Shown here: positions 55,114 through 64,000 of the stretch, one piece after another | How positions within the stretch are numbered: position 1 is the stretch's first letter | How the letters are laid out: each line of letters starts with the position of its first letter | DNA from: Gracilibacillus suaedae | GTDB lineage: Bacteria; Bacillota; Bacilli; Bacillales; Amphibacillaceae | Reading direction: 5' to 3' | DNA: 64,000 nucleotides | Assembly: GCF_017599345.1 (NCBI RefSeq) | Contig: NZ_JAGFVL010000024.1 | Location: 1 to 64,000 of the forward strand | The notes under the pieces: generated by a model | Database searches by the model: none | Told to the model about the DNA's origin: nothing | What the model saw: the letters and a program-made list of their open reading frames with translations, nothing else | Program-made: the position numbers and the translations under genes

Positions 55114-56892
55114 TTATTCATCTTTTAATTTCCGCCACAATGTTGACCTATTAATGCCAAGACGCTTGGCTGTTTGGGAATGATTTTGATTTTCTTCTTC
55201 AAACACTCGTTTGATTATTGCTAACTCCATGTCTTTTAAAGTACCATTTAATGAAATGAGATGATCAAGATTAGATCCCGATTGATATTTCACTAGTGCA
55301 TTTTCTATCTCCTCTTGTTTAATAAATGGTCCTTCTGCAACCAAAATAACTTCTTTTATAACTTGCATTAACTCATCCATATTTCTCGACCATTTATGAT
55401 TTTGCAACACTTCTAGTGCTTCCGGACGTATTCCTGCTAATTCTTTACCATAATCATAATTAAATTTGTTAATAAATAATTTGACTAATCCTTCAAAATC
55501 TTCTTTTCTTTCCCGTAGTGGTGGAATCATTAACTTCAGAGGACTTAAGATCAGATATAAATCATACAAAAATTCACCTCTATCTACTTTTGGTTTTATT
55601 TGTTCCCTTGAGGAAGTTATGATACGCGGAGAGGCGCCTGCATGTTCTAAATATTGTAATAAGCCTTTCTGATTTGTTTGTGAAAGCTTTTCTATTTTCT
55701 TTAAATATACCGTACCTTTTGCATTATGAGAGATGATCCCTTCATAATCTTGATCATGTCCCAATAGCTCATACCAATCATCTGAGCCCATCAATTCACA
55801 ATCAATGATAGTTAAAGGATTGGAAGAGCGCTCACTTCCTAAGTGCATTAAGTAAGCCAGACGTTCCTTCCCTGTTCCAACTTCGCCATATACCCAGATG
55901 TTTTCATCTTGTAAACTAAATGCTTTTGCTTTTGTAATAGTATCCTGCATCAGGTCGTTCTTCGCTTGAAACCAATTCATCGACTGTAATGGTGCATCAT
56001 GTAATGGCGTAATTACTTGTAGACCTTTTATGCTTTTCTCTTTTTTATTGGTATCTATTGCTATTTCTAAACAGGCATATTCCTTCTTATTAAATGAAAG
56101 AGAATAACCATTCACCACCCATAGCTTTCCTTGATACTCCATGAGCGTTCTTGTACTTCCATTAGCAAACACTTCATTTATCCATTTCTCTAAGTCCCTA
56201 TTTTGTATATCTTTATAAATGAATGTAGCGACTTTATTTCTATAGAGAATATGCTTATCTTTATCAACTACCATTATTGCTTTTTCATACTTATCTAAAA
56301 TTGCTTTTGGTATAAACTGTTTATTAGTAAGTGGTGCATAAATCTGACTTATCTTAATCGCTTCCTCAAAGGCTTTCATCACACTTTCTCGGCCTGAGGT
56401 GAGTAATAACCCATTCAATCCAAGTGCTTCCGCATTTCGGACTGTAATTGTATCACCAATAATAATTTGATAATCTTCCTTTTGTAATTCAATTAACTTT
56501 GGTACAACATCCGCCTCATGTCCAATGGTAAATGCCGAAACTTCTATTTCTAGTAAATTGCTGATCGTCATCGCACTCTCAATCACATTTTCAAAACCAA
56601 CAATCACTTTTTTCTCTGTATTATCTTTAATCAATGTAAAAATTCGAAGTAGATCATAGGCAGATACTTCTATCTCTATCACCGGAATTTTTACTTCTTT
56701 TTGAATCAATTCAGCTGTTCCGCCTCGACTTATGATTATGTCAACCCCATCAGTTTCTGCTTCTTTAGCAATTTTTACCCCTTCTTCCAAATTGCCTATT
56801 TCTACTTTGACATCTATTTCCTTTAATTCTTTTACCACTGACTGAATGACCTCTTTCAATCCATAGTATGGAGCAATTGCCATCACTTTCAT
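55114..56892 (-). CDS. PrpR-N/AAA+/Fis regulator, degenerate sigma-54-activator type
   Basis: About 592 residues (start 56892, nine bases after GGAGG; ATG 56898 possible). Order: PrpR-N sensor (about 1-195, IGDTITVRNAEALG), PAS-like segment (about 200-285), AAA+ domain (about 310-530), Fis-type HTH (SQTAKRLGINRSTLWRKL). Walker A GEVGTGKE is kept, but the GAFTGA loop that contacts sigma-54 is missing between LLGHDQDYEG and HNAKGTVYL, and the Walker B pair is KK (VYLKKIE) instead of DE. It is thus unlikely to drive sigma-54 promoters; it may bind DNA like a classical regulator. Upstream of and parallel to the nine-gene operon. Confidence 0.85.
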   Translation of the reverse strand: MKVMAIAPYYGLKEVIQSVVKELKEIDVKVEIGNLEEGVKIAKEAETDGVDIIISRGGTAELIQKEVKIPVIEIEVSAYDLLRIFTLIKDNTEKKVIVGFENVIESAMTISNLLEIEVSAFTIGHEADVVPKLIELQKEDYQIIIGDTITVRNAEALGLNGLLLTSGRESVMKAFEEAIKISQIYAPLTNKQFIPKAILDKYEKAIMVVDKDKHILYRNKVATFIYKDIQNRDLEKWINEVFANGSTRTLMEYQGKLWVVNGYSLSFNKKEYACLEIAIDTNKKEKSIKGLQVITPLHDAPLQSMNWFQAKNDLMQDTITKAKAFSLQDENIWVYGEVGTGKERLAYLMHLGSERSSNPLTIIDCELMGSDDWYELLGHDQDYEGIISHNAKGTVYLKKIEKLSQTNQKGLLQYLEHAGASPRIITSSREQIKPKVDRGEFLYDLYLILSPLKLMIPPLRERKEDFEGLVKLFINKFNYDYGKELAGIRPEALEVLQNHKWSRNMDELMQVIKEVILVAEGPFIKQEEIENALVKYQSGSNLDHLISLNGTLKDMELAIIKRVFEEENQNHSQTAKRLGINRSTLWRKLKDE

Positions 56893-56910
56893 TATCATCT
56901 ACCTCCGGAC

Positions 56911-56990
56911 TGTTGCGAATTTAAACACTTCTATTATAATATATCAAATTAATGTACAATTTAAAACATTATTTGTTTTTGCAACAGTTA
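56911..56990 (-). promoter_or_regulatory. regulator-gene promoter flanked by TTGCAACA motifs
   Basis: A TATAAT lies at 56933-56938 on the minus strand, with no strong -35. TTTTTGCAACAG (56976-56990) lies upstream and an inverted TGTTGCGAA (56911-56923) between the -10 and the start. The same motif occurs three times before the nine-gene operon, suggesting autoregulation. Confidence 0.6.
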
Positions 56991-56991
56991 A

Positions 56992-57648
56992 GAACTGAAA
57001 GAACTATATAGAATAACTATCAACACCGATTCATTCCGCTTAACGAAACTTAACTTGCACGACAAGCAATGAACAACTGCTTTGCTTAGATGGGAAAGAT
57101 GCAAAGTTGCTAAGAAGGAAAAAGGTGCAACCGTTGGTAAAAGCAACAATTTTAGCAGAAGGTAATACTGCTGATCGTGATGATTTGATTTTTCTTAAAA
57201 ACTACCGATTTTTAAAAACTAGAAAACAATTGCCGGGTGAAATGTACTTGTTTGTATTCAAGTTTAAACACAACCTATCCTCTAGGAGTATAATAGAAGA
57301 CTAATCGAAGGCTTTGGAACAGGTTTGCACATTATTAAAGTAGGTACGGTGATTACCTTTAATATTACCAAATACAATTCGTAACAAACATATGGACAAC
57401 TATTTTATAACAACTAAAGTATGGCAATGACAAAGGTGATTTAACTGAAAAATGCGGCTATAAAATGATGAGGTTTTCCCGGTAAAAATAAAATTACCGG
57501 GAAATCTAAAATAAAATGAGAGGTTTTCCATCACTTTATATAACTTAAAAACAATATAAGAGACAGAAGAAGTTAATAAATCCATATTATACTTCCTACA
57601 ACTGTTATTTTGGCGTTATCCATGATTTCACCTCTTATTCAAAAAGCT
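56992..57648. other. gene-free stretch between regulator and tct genes
   Basis: No supported gene; a 65-codon frame at 57107-57304 lacks a ribosome-binding site and has no family features. A perfect 11-bp stem (57475-57485 and 57494-57504, core TTTCCCGGTAA) lies about 150 bases after the TctA stop and may mark the end of that operon, although no T-tract follows it. Confidence 0.45.
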
Positions 57649-59142
57649 TTATACATTTCTTTTTCTTCGCTGATTCATTTTATTTAAAACTGGAATGATA
57701 AGGGATACAATGGCTATAATGATTAGAATTAATGATATTGGTCTTGTGAAAAATATCGAATAGGAGAAATCTCCCCCCATCAACAGTGCTCTTCTAAAAT
57801 TGGATTCAGCCATAGGTCCTAATAATAAACCAAGAATCATCGGTCCTAAAGGATAATCTAGCTTCCTGAATATCAATCCTACAACACCACTAATAAATAC
57901 AATCCATACATCGAAAAATGAGTTATTTAAAGCAAATGAACCGATAACACTAAATAGAATAACAGAAACCCAAATATATTCTTTGCGTACCATCATTATA
58001 CGGACAAATAAACGAGATCCCAATAACCCTAGTATTATGACTAAGATATTAGCCAATAATAATAAACCAATAATTGTATATACAATATCCGGGTCTTCAA
58101 CAAATAAATTCGGCCCTGGTTGTAATCCATACATCATTAATGCTCCAATTAAAATAGCTGTTACAGCATCACCAGGCAGACCTAGTGTAAGCATTGTAGT
58201 AAATGCACCACCAATCACACCATTATTAGCAGTTGTCGTTGCAGCTAAACCAGCTAACGAGCCTTTACCATATTCTTTCTTCTTTTCTCCTTTAACAAAG
58301 CGCTTGCTCTGCTCCCACGTGACAATAGAGGCGATGTCTCCACCTGCTCCTGGTATCGCCCCAATAATAGGAGAGAGAATGGAAGAAAATAAGAAAGGCT
58401 TCCTCATTTCTCTTCTTTCTTTTTTATTAGGCAATATTCTATCTGACCGTTCTTTCACATTTTCTTTTATATTATTTTGGTCATTTTTTAACAGAAATTG
58501 AAAAAAAACTTCTCCTAATCCAAATAAACCAATCATTATCGGTATAAAGGATATCCCTTCATAAAGATCACTTTGATTAAATGTAAACCTTTGAGTACTA
58601 GTGATAGGATCTAGTCCAACTGTAGCAATAAGCAAGCCAATAAAACCACTAATCATTCCTTTTCTTATTGATTTTCCTGAAACACTAACCATGATAGATA
58701 AGCCAAAAATGGCTAATGCGAAATACTCGGCAGCTCCAAAATTTAAAGCGAATTGTGCTATAGGTTGAGAAAATACCATTAAGAATATAACGCTAATGAC
58801 CCCTCCTAGCCCTGAATAGATAGCATTAACTCCTAAAGCTAAACCTGACTTACCTTGTTTTGTTAAAGCAAAGCCATCAAAACTTGTTACCATAGATGCC
58901 GGAGTACCGGGAGTATTAACTAATATCGCTGGTACCCCACCAGCAAATATAGCCGTACAATAAATAGCAATCAGCATTGCTAACCCTTGTTCTGGAGGGA
59001 GCCAAAAAGTCATTGGGGTTAAGATGGCGACCCCCATAGTAGCACTCAAACCAGGAAGTGCTCCGATAAATAACCCTAGAATGCTACCTAACAATAAAAA
59101 TAATAGTGTACTAGGCATCAATATTTGTGAAATGACTTCCAT
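57649..59142 (-). CDS. tctA: tripartite tricarboxylate transporter large permease (TctA)
   Basis: A 497-residue protein with about 12 membrane helices. LGLFIGALPGLSATMGVAIL near the start and AIPGAGGDIASIVTWEQSKR, with the GxxPGxxxxx repeats, are the TctA signature. It carries a carboxylate across the membrane using the ion gradient together with TctB; substrate comes from the TctC lipoprotein. Last gene of the operon. Confidence 0.94.
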   Translation of the reverse strand: MEVISQILMPSTLLFLLLGSILGLFIGALPGLSATMGVAILTPMTFWLPPEQGLAMLIAIYCTAIFAGGVPAILVNTPGTPASMVTSFDGFALTKQGKSGLALGVNAIYSGLGGVISVIFLMVFSQPIAQFALNFGAAEYFALAIFGLSIMVSVSGKSIRKGMISGFIGLLIATVGLDPITSTQRFTFNQSDLYEGISFIPIMIGLFGLGEVFFQFLLKNDQNNIKENVKERSDRILPNKKERREMRKPFLFSSILSPIIGAIPGAGGDIASIVTWEQSKRFVKGEKKKEYGKGSLAGLAATTTANNGVIGGAFTTMLTLGLPGDAVTAILIGALMMYGLQPGPNLFVEDPDIVYTIIGLLLLANILVIILGLLGSRLFVRIMMVRKEYIWVSVILFSVIGSFALNNSFFDVWIVFISGVVGLIFRKLDYPLGPMILGLLLGPMAESNFRRALLMGGDFSYSIFFTRPISLILIIIAIVSLIIPVLNKMNQRRKRNV

Positions 59143-59157
59143 GAGAATGTCTCCAAT

Positions 59158-59592
59158 CTATAACATTATATTAAAACCCTCAATGAAGACAAAATGTACC
59201 ACTACACTTAGTCCAACAGATACTAAAATAGAAGGGATTAAAGGTAGCTTAAGTACCATACAAAGTAAAAACATAGAAATACTTGCGATCAAAATAAACG
59301 GCAAAGTCCCTAAAAGACTGATGAATCCTGCAATAACTGCAATAAATAAGCATAATTCTAAAACTCGTCTGCTGTGTTCTATAAGAAACAAACGTTTACT
59401 ACTCTTGGTTTTTATACTGAAAAATAATTCTATTATATTAGTTATCATTATTAAAATGATGATTAATCTTGGAAAATAAGCAGGTCCTATGCCGTCGGAA
59501 CCGAACAAAGTAGAAAAATTGTAGGTCTGCCAATACAAAAGTCCGCAGATCAGCAATAAAATAAGATTAAAACTAACATTAGTTATTCTCAT
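59158..59592 (-). CDS. tctB: tripartite tricarboxylate transporter small permease (TctB)
   Basis: A 144-residue protein with four membrane helices, including YFPRLIIILIMITNIIELFF after the conserved GxGPxxFPR segment (SDGIGPAYFPR). It forms the membrane unit with TctA, whose gene begins 15 bases downstream. Confidence 0.9.
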   Translation of the reverse strand: MRITNVSFNLILLLICGLLYWQTYNFSTLFGSDGIGPAYFPRLIIILIMITNIIELFFSIKTKSSKRLFLIEHSRRVLELCLFIAVIAGFISLLGTLPFILIASISMFLLCMVLKLPLIPSILVSVGLSVVVHFVFIEGFNIML

Positions 59593-59640
59593 AATCTCAC
59601 TCCTGCTAAATATTTGAATCAGTCTTGCTATCCGTTAATT

Positions 59641-60615
59641 TTAGTTACTGAGGTCAATACTTGGGATCAATTCAGAGAAATACTCATACTGATCTTGAGC
59701 AAATTGTTGGAATTCCGCTCCATCTTTGTAATTTGGATTCATTCCCCTCTCCTCTAGTAAATTTGTAAACGCCTCACTTTCAGCAGCAATTTTAAATGCC
59801 GATTGTAAAGTTTCCATTACTTCATCCGGTGTATCTGTCGGAGCAACAAATCCTCCCCAACCAGAAAGGTTAATATCGTATCCAAGTTCTTGCAAGGTAG
59901 GGACATCTGGTACATTGGCATCCCGCTCTTCACTCATAACTGCCAATACTTTCAAATCTTCACTATCCAAGCCAGCAACCACTTCTGAAGGACTTACTGA
60001 CACGGCATCTACATGCCCACCCATTAAAGCGGTTACAGCCGGAGCTGCTCCATCATAGGGAATGTACTCTAATTCAAGGTCCAATTCTTGTGCAAAAGCT
60101 GCTGCTGCAATATGCCATATGGAACCTGTTCCAGAATTTCCAACTTTCACTTCACCCGGATTCTCTTCCGCATAAGATATAAATTCTTCTATTGTGTCGT
60201 ATGGAGCATCAGCACTAACTGTGATCGCTGCAGGTATCGTCATTAATTGTCCAATTGCTTGATAGTCATTTGGAGCAATTTCCGCTAAACCTAATTCTTG
60301 AACCATCGCTAATTCAACAGGAACATAACCGATGGTATAACCATCTGGTTTCGCATCTTTTGTAGCCAGCATTCCTGTAGTTCCAGAACCACCTGTTTTA
60401 TTAGATACAACAACAGGAACATCTAGTTCGTTCTCCATTTCGGTTGCTATTGTACGTGATACGAGATCAGATGCTCCGCCCGCTGCAAAAGGCACCACTA
60501 CTTCTATCTGATTTTCTGGAAAATTTGATGAATCTTCACTACTATTAGAAGACCCGCACGCTGACAATAAACCTCCAATTGCTACAATACATATACTTAT
60601 CATTAATTTTTTCAT
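59641..60615 (-). CDS. tctC: tripartite tricarboxylate transporter binding lipoprotein (TctC/Bug)
   Basis: About 324 residues from the ATG at 60615, one base after the LacI stop (TAA-T-ATG), with AAAGGGAG at good distance; the frame continues upstream into lacI but has no other site. Lipobox LSAC. Bug-family features: VVVPFAAGGASDLVSRTIA, VVVSNKTGGSGTTGM and the ending motif VPTLQELGYDIN. It captures a carboxylate, perhaps a sugar acid, outside the membrane. Confidence 0.93.
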   Translation of the reverse strand: MKKLMISICIVAIGGLLSACGSSNSSEDSSNFPENQIEVVVPFAAGGASDLVSRTIATEMENELDVPVVVSNKTGGSGTTGMLATKDAKPDGYTIGYVPVELAMVQELGLAEIAPNDYQAIGQLMTIPAAITVSADAPYDTIEEFISYAEENPGEVKVGNSGTGSIWHIAAAAFAQELDLELEYIPYDGAAPAVTALMGGHVDAVSVSPSEVVAGLDSEDLKVLAVMSEERDANVPDVPTLQELGYDINLSGWGGFVAPTDTPDEVMETLQSAFKIAAESEAFTNLLEERGMNPNYKDGAEFQQFAQDQYEYFSELIPSIDLSN

Positions 60616-60616
60616 A

Positions 60617-61642
60617 TTAAACTCCCTTTCCTCTATTTTCTTTCGTAGAATCTCCTCTTTCATACGTTGGCTTAATAACAATTTCTTTTGGTGGAAATTC
60701 GGAATCCAGTAATAGTCGATTTTTCAACAGAATAGTAGCTTCTAATCCAATGCGATTTACTGGTTGCGTCATTAATGATAATTTCGGTTCTAGCAGTTCC
60801 CATTGTTGACTATCACCAAATGCAATTACTGATAACTGATTTGGTATTTGAACCCCTTGTTCTTTAATCGCTTTCAACATACCTTTTGTAATTGTATTAT
60901 TACAAGAATACAAAGCAGTGGGTGGGTTAGGTGACAACAACAATTCCATCGTTAACCGATAAGCTGCGTCTTCTTCAAAATTGGTTTCTTTCCACAAAGC
61001 CATATCTACTTCTATTCCTAAATCATGAAAAGCATCAAGTGCTCCAAAATATCTATCTCTCCCAATAGAATTTTTTTGATGGCCATATAAAACACCAATT
61101 CTAGTATGTCCTAATTCATATAAATTTTTTATACTTTCATATGATCCATAATAATTATCATCCACAATAAGGTCTGTTTCGATACCATCAACTTTCCGAT
61201 CGAGTGCAATAACTGGAATATTGGCATGTAAGATTTGCTTAATCATATCAGCATTGCTGCCAGTAGGAATAATAACCAGTGCATCCACTTGTTGTTCCAT
61301 TATAATCTGTAAAGATGCAAATTCTTCCTCTTCCTCATCATTATGACTTAGTAAAATCATATGAAATCCTAATGAACGAATTGTTTTTTCGACTTCTTTT
61401 GCAATAGTCATTAAATATAAATTAGAAATATCGGAAATCAACACAGCGACTTTATTGGATTGTGAAGATTTTAAACTACGAGCATTAGCATTAACGCTAT
61501 AGCCAAGTCGATTAATTGAATCCATAACTTTACTCAGTGTTTCTTTACTGACATAGCCTTTATTGTTTATAACTTTAGATACTGTTCCAATAGAAACATT
61601 ACAGTCATGTGCGACATCTTTTATCGTTACTCTTTTTTTCAT
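60617..61642 (-). CDS. LacI-family regulator of the tct operon
   Basis: A 341-residue LacI/GalR protein: VTIKDVAHDCNVSIGTVSKVIN and hinge NARSLKSSQSNKVAV, then sensor domain (VLISDISNLYLMTI, VIAFGDSQQWELL). It lies between the DapA-like gene and tctC, with coupled ends. Two identical TAAAACGTTTCA sites upstream of the DapA-like gene are good operator candidates. Confidence 0.92.
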   Translation of the reverse strand: MKKRVTIKDVAHDCNVSIGTVSKVINNKGYVSKETLSKVMDSINRLGYSVNANARSLKSSQSNKVAVLISDISNLYLMTIAKEVEKTIRSLGFHMILLSHNDEEEEEFASLQIIMEQQVDALVIIPTGSNADMIKQILHANIPVIALDRKVDGIETDLIVDDNYYGSYESIKNLYELGHTRIGVLYGHQKNSIGRDRYFGALDAFHDLGIEVDMALWKETNFEEDAAYRLTMELLLSPNPPTALYSCNNTITKGMLKAIKEQGVQIPNQLSVIAFGDSQQWELLEPKLSLMTQPVNRIGLEATILLKNRLLLDSEFPPKEIVIKPTYERGDSTKENRGKGV

Positions 61643-61714
61643 CTCTTACCTCCGTACGGATTAAATTTACTTTCTATTATAAAGGAACGGAAGTATTGTA
61701 TAGAACAATCACCA

Positions 61715-62620
61715 TTAAAGTTTCAAATATTCTGCTTTCCATTGATTAATTGCTGTTTCTAATGCCGAAATGTCATTACTAATAATATCCATGTGAGGCG
61801 CTTTCACAGAACCTGCTTGAATACCTCGCAACTCTAGGGCTTTTTTAAAGTAAGACATATTTGCTCCTCCTCGCAAAATATGAATAATCTCATCTGCTAC
61901 ATGTTGAATCTCTCTAGTTTTTTCAATTTGATTGTGTTGATAGTGTTGGTATAACTTAACAAAAGGCTCGGGAAATACCCCTGATACACCTGATACAACT
62001 CCATCACACCCCATAGCCAATGCTGGTAAAAATAGCTTATCTGCTCCTGTAAGAACCGAGAACTCCCCAGATCTAACTTTTGTATAATCCTTTAAAGTAA
62101 TAAAATCTGGGTAACTATATTTAATTCCTACGATATTTGGAAACTGTTCTGCTAATCTTGTAACAACCTCTATAGATAATTTATTACCTGATAATTGTGG
62201 GATACTATATAAATAAATAGGAAAATCACCAGGTAGTTGCTTAGCAATTGTCGCATAGTAATTCTCTATTTCTAAGTCGCTTACCGTAAAAAATGCTGGA
62301 GTAACTACTCCTACCCCATCTGCTCCTGCCTTATGCGCGTGCATTGCCAAATCTAATGTATCTGATGTATGCATGGCACCTGCATGAATAAAAACATTTA
62401 CTCTTTTTTTTGCAGTATTAATTACTGTTTCTGCGATTTGTTTGCGTTCGTTCAGTGTTAATTTAAACATCTCTCCAGTTGTTCCTAATGGATAAAGGCA
62501 ATCAACTCCTTTCTCAATCAAAAAATTGGTTAGCTTTTCTGTCTCTTCAAGGTTTACTGTCCCATCTTCATTCATAGGAGTAACCATAGCTGTTGTTACA
62601 CCAAATAACTTTTTCATCAT
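61715..62620 (-). CDS. DapA/NAL-superfamily aldolase or dehydratase (second)
   Basis: A 301-residue TIM-barrel enzyme. GTTGEMFKL, the catalytic Tyr in IYLYSIPQLSG and the Schiff-base Lys in NIVGIKYSYPDF are present. It starts the dapA-like/lacI/tctCBA operon, so it probably splits or dehydrates a keto-sugar acid brought in by Tct. It is only distantly similar to the paralogue at 53970-54857. Start ATG 62620 or 62617 after AAGGGGG. Confidence 0.9.
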   Translation of the reverse strand: MMKKLFGVTTAMVTPMNEDGTVNLEETEKLTNFLIEKGVDCLYPLGTTGEMFKLTLNERKQIAETVINTAKKRVNVFIHAGAMHTSDTLDLAMHAHKAGADGVGVVTPAFFTVSDLEIENYYATIAKQLPGDFPIYLYSIPQLSGNKLSIEVVTRLAEQFPNIVGIKYSYPDFITLKDYTKVRSGEFSVLTGADKLFLPALAMGCDGVVSGVSGVFPEPFVKLYQHYQHNQIEKTREIQHVADEIIHILRGGANMSYFKKALELRGIQAGSVKAPHMDIISNDISALETAINQWKAEYLKL

Positions 62621-62636
62621 AATCCCCCTTAAATAG

Positions 62637-62724
62637 TAAAACGTTTCACTATATAATTAAAAAAATAGGAGAATAAATTGTTTAAATACTTATATATAAA
62701 TAATTTATATAATAAAACGTTTCA
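62637..62724. promoter_or_regulatory. twin LacI-type operators upstream of the DapA-like gene
   Basis: The 12-mer TAAAACGTTTCA occurs exactly at 62637-62648 and 62713-62724, 76 bases apart (about seven helical turns). The core AACGTT is typical of LacI-family sites. The region between is AT-rich and should contain the promoter. Confidence 0.65.
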
Positions 62725-63381
62725 ACATGATGCTATCATGAATGCGTTTACTTTACAAGTATTTTTTGTAGTTTGTTAACAGTCCCTTTTGCTTTTGTCA
62801 TCATTTTTGATCTTTAAACCAGCTAAAATTCCGAATAAGCGCTGGTTCAATCCCATACCACTTGTGTTTCCGATAAAAACCCAAGCAAACTAAAGTTTTG
62901 GTTTTAAAATAAAACATCTAAATAAGTACCAAAATCACATTTATTGCAAGTAAATTAGTACTTATAACAGTTATAAGTACTAATTTACACTAAGAAGATA
63001 AATGGTACTTAAACCAAATTTAAGTACCACATGCATGGAATATAAATATTATTTTGGTACTTACTTTGAGTTTCATACATGTATGACTGGGGGAAATTAG
63101 CCATGTCGTTTACTTACCGACGTGGTAATCAAGCTCAAGAACCTCTGCTCTTATTTCTCTACCATTTCAGTCTGTCTATGTGATAAAGTAATACTATGAT
63201 TAACAAAACCCTAGCATTTGCTTCCTTGTCTTAAAATTGATGGAAGGTAGATGGTTAACAATGAGTTTAGTTCTAAATTGGTATTTTAACATGAACCTTA
63301 GTATGATTAGGAATATAACATTCTTTTCACGAAGATGTGTGATAATAATAACAAATACCCAAAACGTTAAGGGGGTAACTC
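62725..63381. other. long intergenic region with nested palindromes
   Basis: No gene recognised. Apart from the palindrome nest (62919-63065) it holds the promoter region of the RpiR-type gene; I see no certain hexamers. Confidence 0.5.
62919..63065. repeat. nest of palindromes with TAAGTAC cores
   Basis: Outer arms AAGTACCAAAAT (62922-62933 area) and ATTTTGGTACTT (63051-63062 area) enclose two further hairpins: a perfect 19-bp inverted repeat (62950-62968 and 62970-62988) and a shorter one around 63004-63028 (GGTACTTAA/TTAAGTACC). The whole can fold into a branched structure. Confidence 0.75.
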
Positions 63382-64000
63382 ATGAACAATATATTATTTG
63401 ATATACCAGCAACCACTTACAAAACACTTAGCGATACGGAAAAATATTTACTAGAGTATATTCACAATCACTTAGACGAGATTTCGTCTATGTCGATTGT
63501 CAAGTTAAGTGAACATGCTAATGTATCGACAGCTACCATTGTAAGACTTATGAAAAAAATAGGGTATGACGGCTATACTTCATTTAAATATAGTCTAAAA
63601 GAAAAAGTGAAGCTATCTGACGAAAACAATGAAATGGAAAATATTGATCAAAAAATTAAACAAGCAATTCAGAAAAATGAGCATGAAGTTATCAAAACAA
63701 TTCAATTACAAAGTATTGGGCAAATTGAGGATGCTGTTCAAAAGATTAATGATGCTGAGAAAATATTTGTGTTTGGTCGTGGTTTCTCCGAAATGATAGC
63801 GAAAGAGATGACAATTAAGCTACAGTTAATGGGAAAAAACTGTGAAGAACATAATGATCCAAATATCATTAGAATAAAATCAAAAAACATACAACCAAAT
63901 GAAATAGCAATCTTTGTTTCACTAAACGGGGAAACGGAGGAACTAGTAGAAGCTTGTAAAAACTTAAATATAAGACAAATCACCACGATCACACTCACAA
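63382..64000 (+). CDS. RpiR/MurR-family regulator, 3' end outside the window
   Basis: 206 codons are visible after an ATG with GGGGGT upstream. N-terminal HTH_6 (KLSEHANVSTATIVRLMKKIGYDGY) followed by a linker and the SIS sugar-phosphate domain (KIFVFGRGFSEMIAKEMTI, FVSLNGETEELVEAC). Such proteins sense phosphosugars. It is read away from the tct operon and probably controls genes beyond the right edge. The protein is normally about 280 residues, so roughly 75 are missing. Confidence 0.9.
   Translation, partial: MNNILFDIPATTYKTLSDTEKYLLEYIHNHLDEISSMSIVKLSEHANVSTATIVRLMKKIGYDGYTSFKYSLKEKVKLSDENNEMENIDQKIKQAIQKNEHEVIKTIQLQSIGQIEDAVQKINDAEKIFVFGRGFSEMIAKEMTIKLQLMGKNCEEHNDPNIIRIKSKNIQPNEIAIFVSLNGETEELVEACKNLNIRQITTITLT

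Noticed and set aside
57107-57304. 65-codon plus-strand frame between the regulator and tctA
   Set aside because: No ribosome-binding site, no recognisable motifs, and AT-rich low-complexity codon use.

Overview
The window is low-GC Firmicute DNA. Strong AGGAGG ribosome-binding sites, frequent TTG/GTG starts, sigma-A promoters, CcpA (cre) and Fnr-type sites and an SR1P small protein point to Bacillaceae. A BCCT osmolyte carrier and acidic exported proteins would suit a moderately halophilic genus (Gracilibacillus, Virgibacillus or Oceanobacillus type); the genus is inference only. No rRNA, tRNA, CRISPR array, complete insertion sequence or integrase was seen.

Layout. 1-3860: 5' part of a huge Cna-B-type surface protein. 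4.5-6.1 kb: BCCT transporter. 6.4-12.1 kb: complete ribose operon rbsR-K-D-A-C-B with a clear promoter and operator, followed by a deleted metallo-beta-lactamase-fold pseudogene. 12.5-15.4 kb: AraC regulator divergent from a Gfo/Idh/MocA dehydrogenase and an aldo/keto reductase. 15.7-17.0 kb: three small housekeeping-type genes. 17.5-21.3 kb: assimilatory-type nitrite reductase nirB-nirD-cobA with an Fnr/Crp-type site in class II position. 21.6-29.4 kb: NERD protein, GAF-GGDEF protein, a polymorphic-toxin locus (LXG toxin, immunity candidate and a decayed second toxin tip resembling an RNase A-like CdiA-CT domain), Fic protein, and an HTH/DUF3169 pair. 29.7-44.3 kb: two beta-galactoside modules, GH2 and GH42, each with a solute-binding protein and two permeases but no ATPase, and each with its own regulator(s) and cre site. 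45.2 kb: SR1P/SR1-like gene behind a perfect 38-bp palindrome. 45.6-56.9 kb: nine-gene catabolic operon (DapA-like aldolase, Fe-alcohol dehydrogenase, DUF1537 kinase, PdxA2, BNR protein, TRAP transporter, SDR) plus a PrpR-like regulator. 57.6-62.6 kb: DapA-like protein, LacI regulator and TctCBA tripartite carrier. 63.4 kb to the end: RpiR-family regulator, cut by the window edge.

How the genes work together. Much of the window is carbohydrate and sugar-acid scavenging: each transporter sits with the enzymes for its likely substrate and a local regulator. The nine-gene operon looks like an uncharacterised four-carbon sugar-acid pathway. Its regulator keeps the PrpR-N/AAA+/Fis layout but has lost the GAFTGA loop and the Walker B acidic pair. 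The promoter of its target operon is sigma-A type and carries several TTGCAACA-like motifs, so it probably works without sigma-54.

Non-coding structure is unusually rich. Four families of short, hairpin-forming intergenic repeats sit at gene ends (A 15.5 kb; B 17.2 and 21.5 kb; C 4.3 and 29.6 kb; D 18.4 and 22.8 kb), and there is a nest of palindromes at 62.9-63.1 kb.
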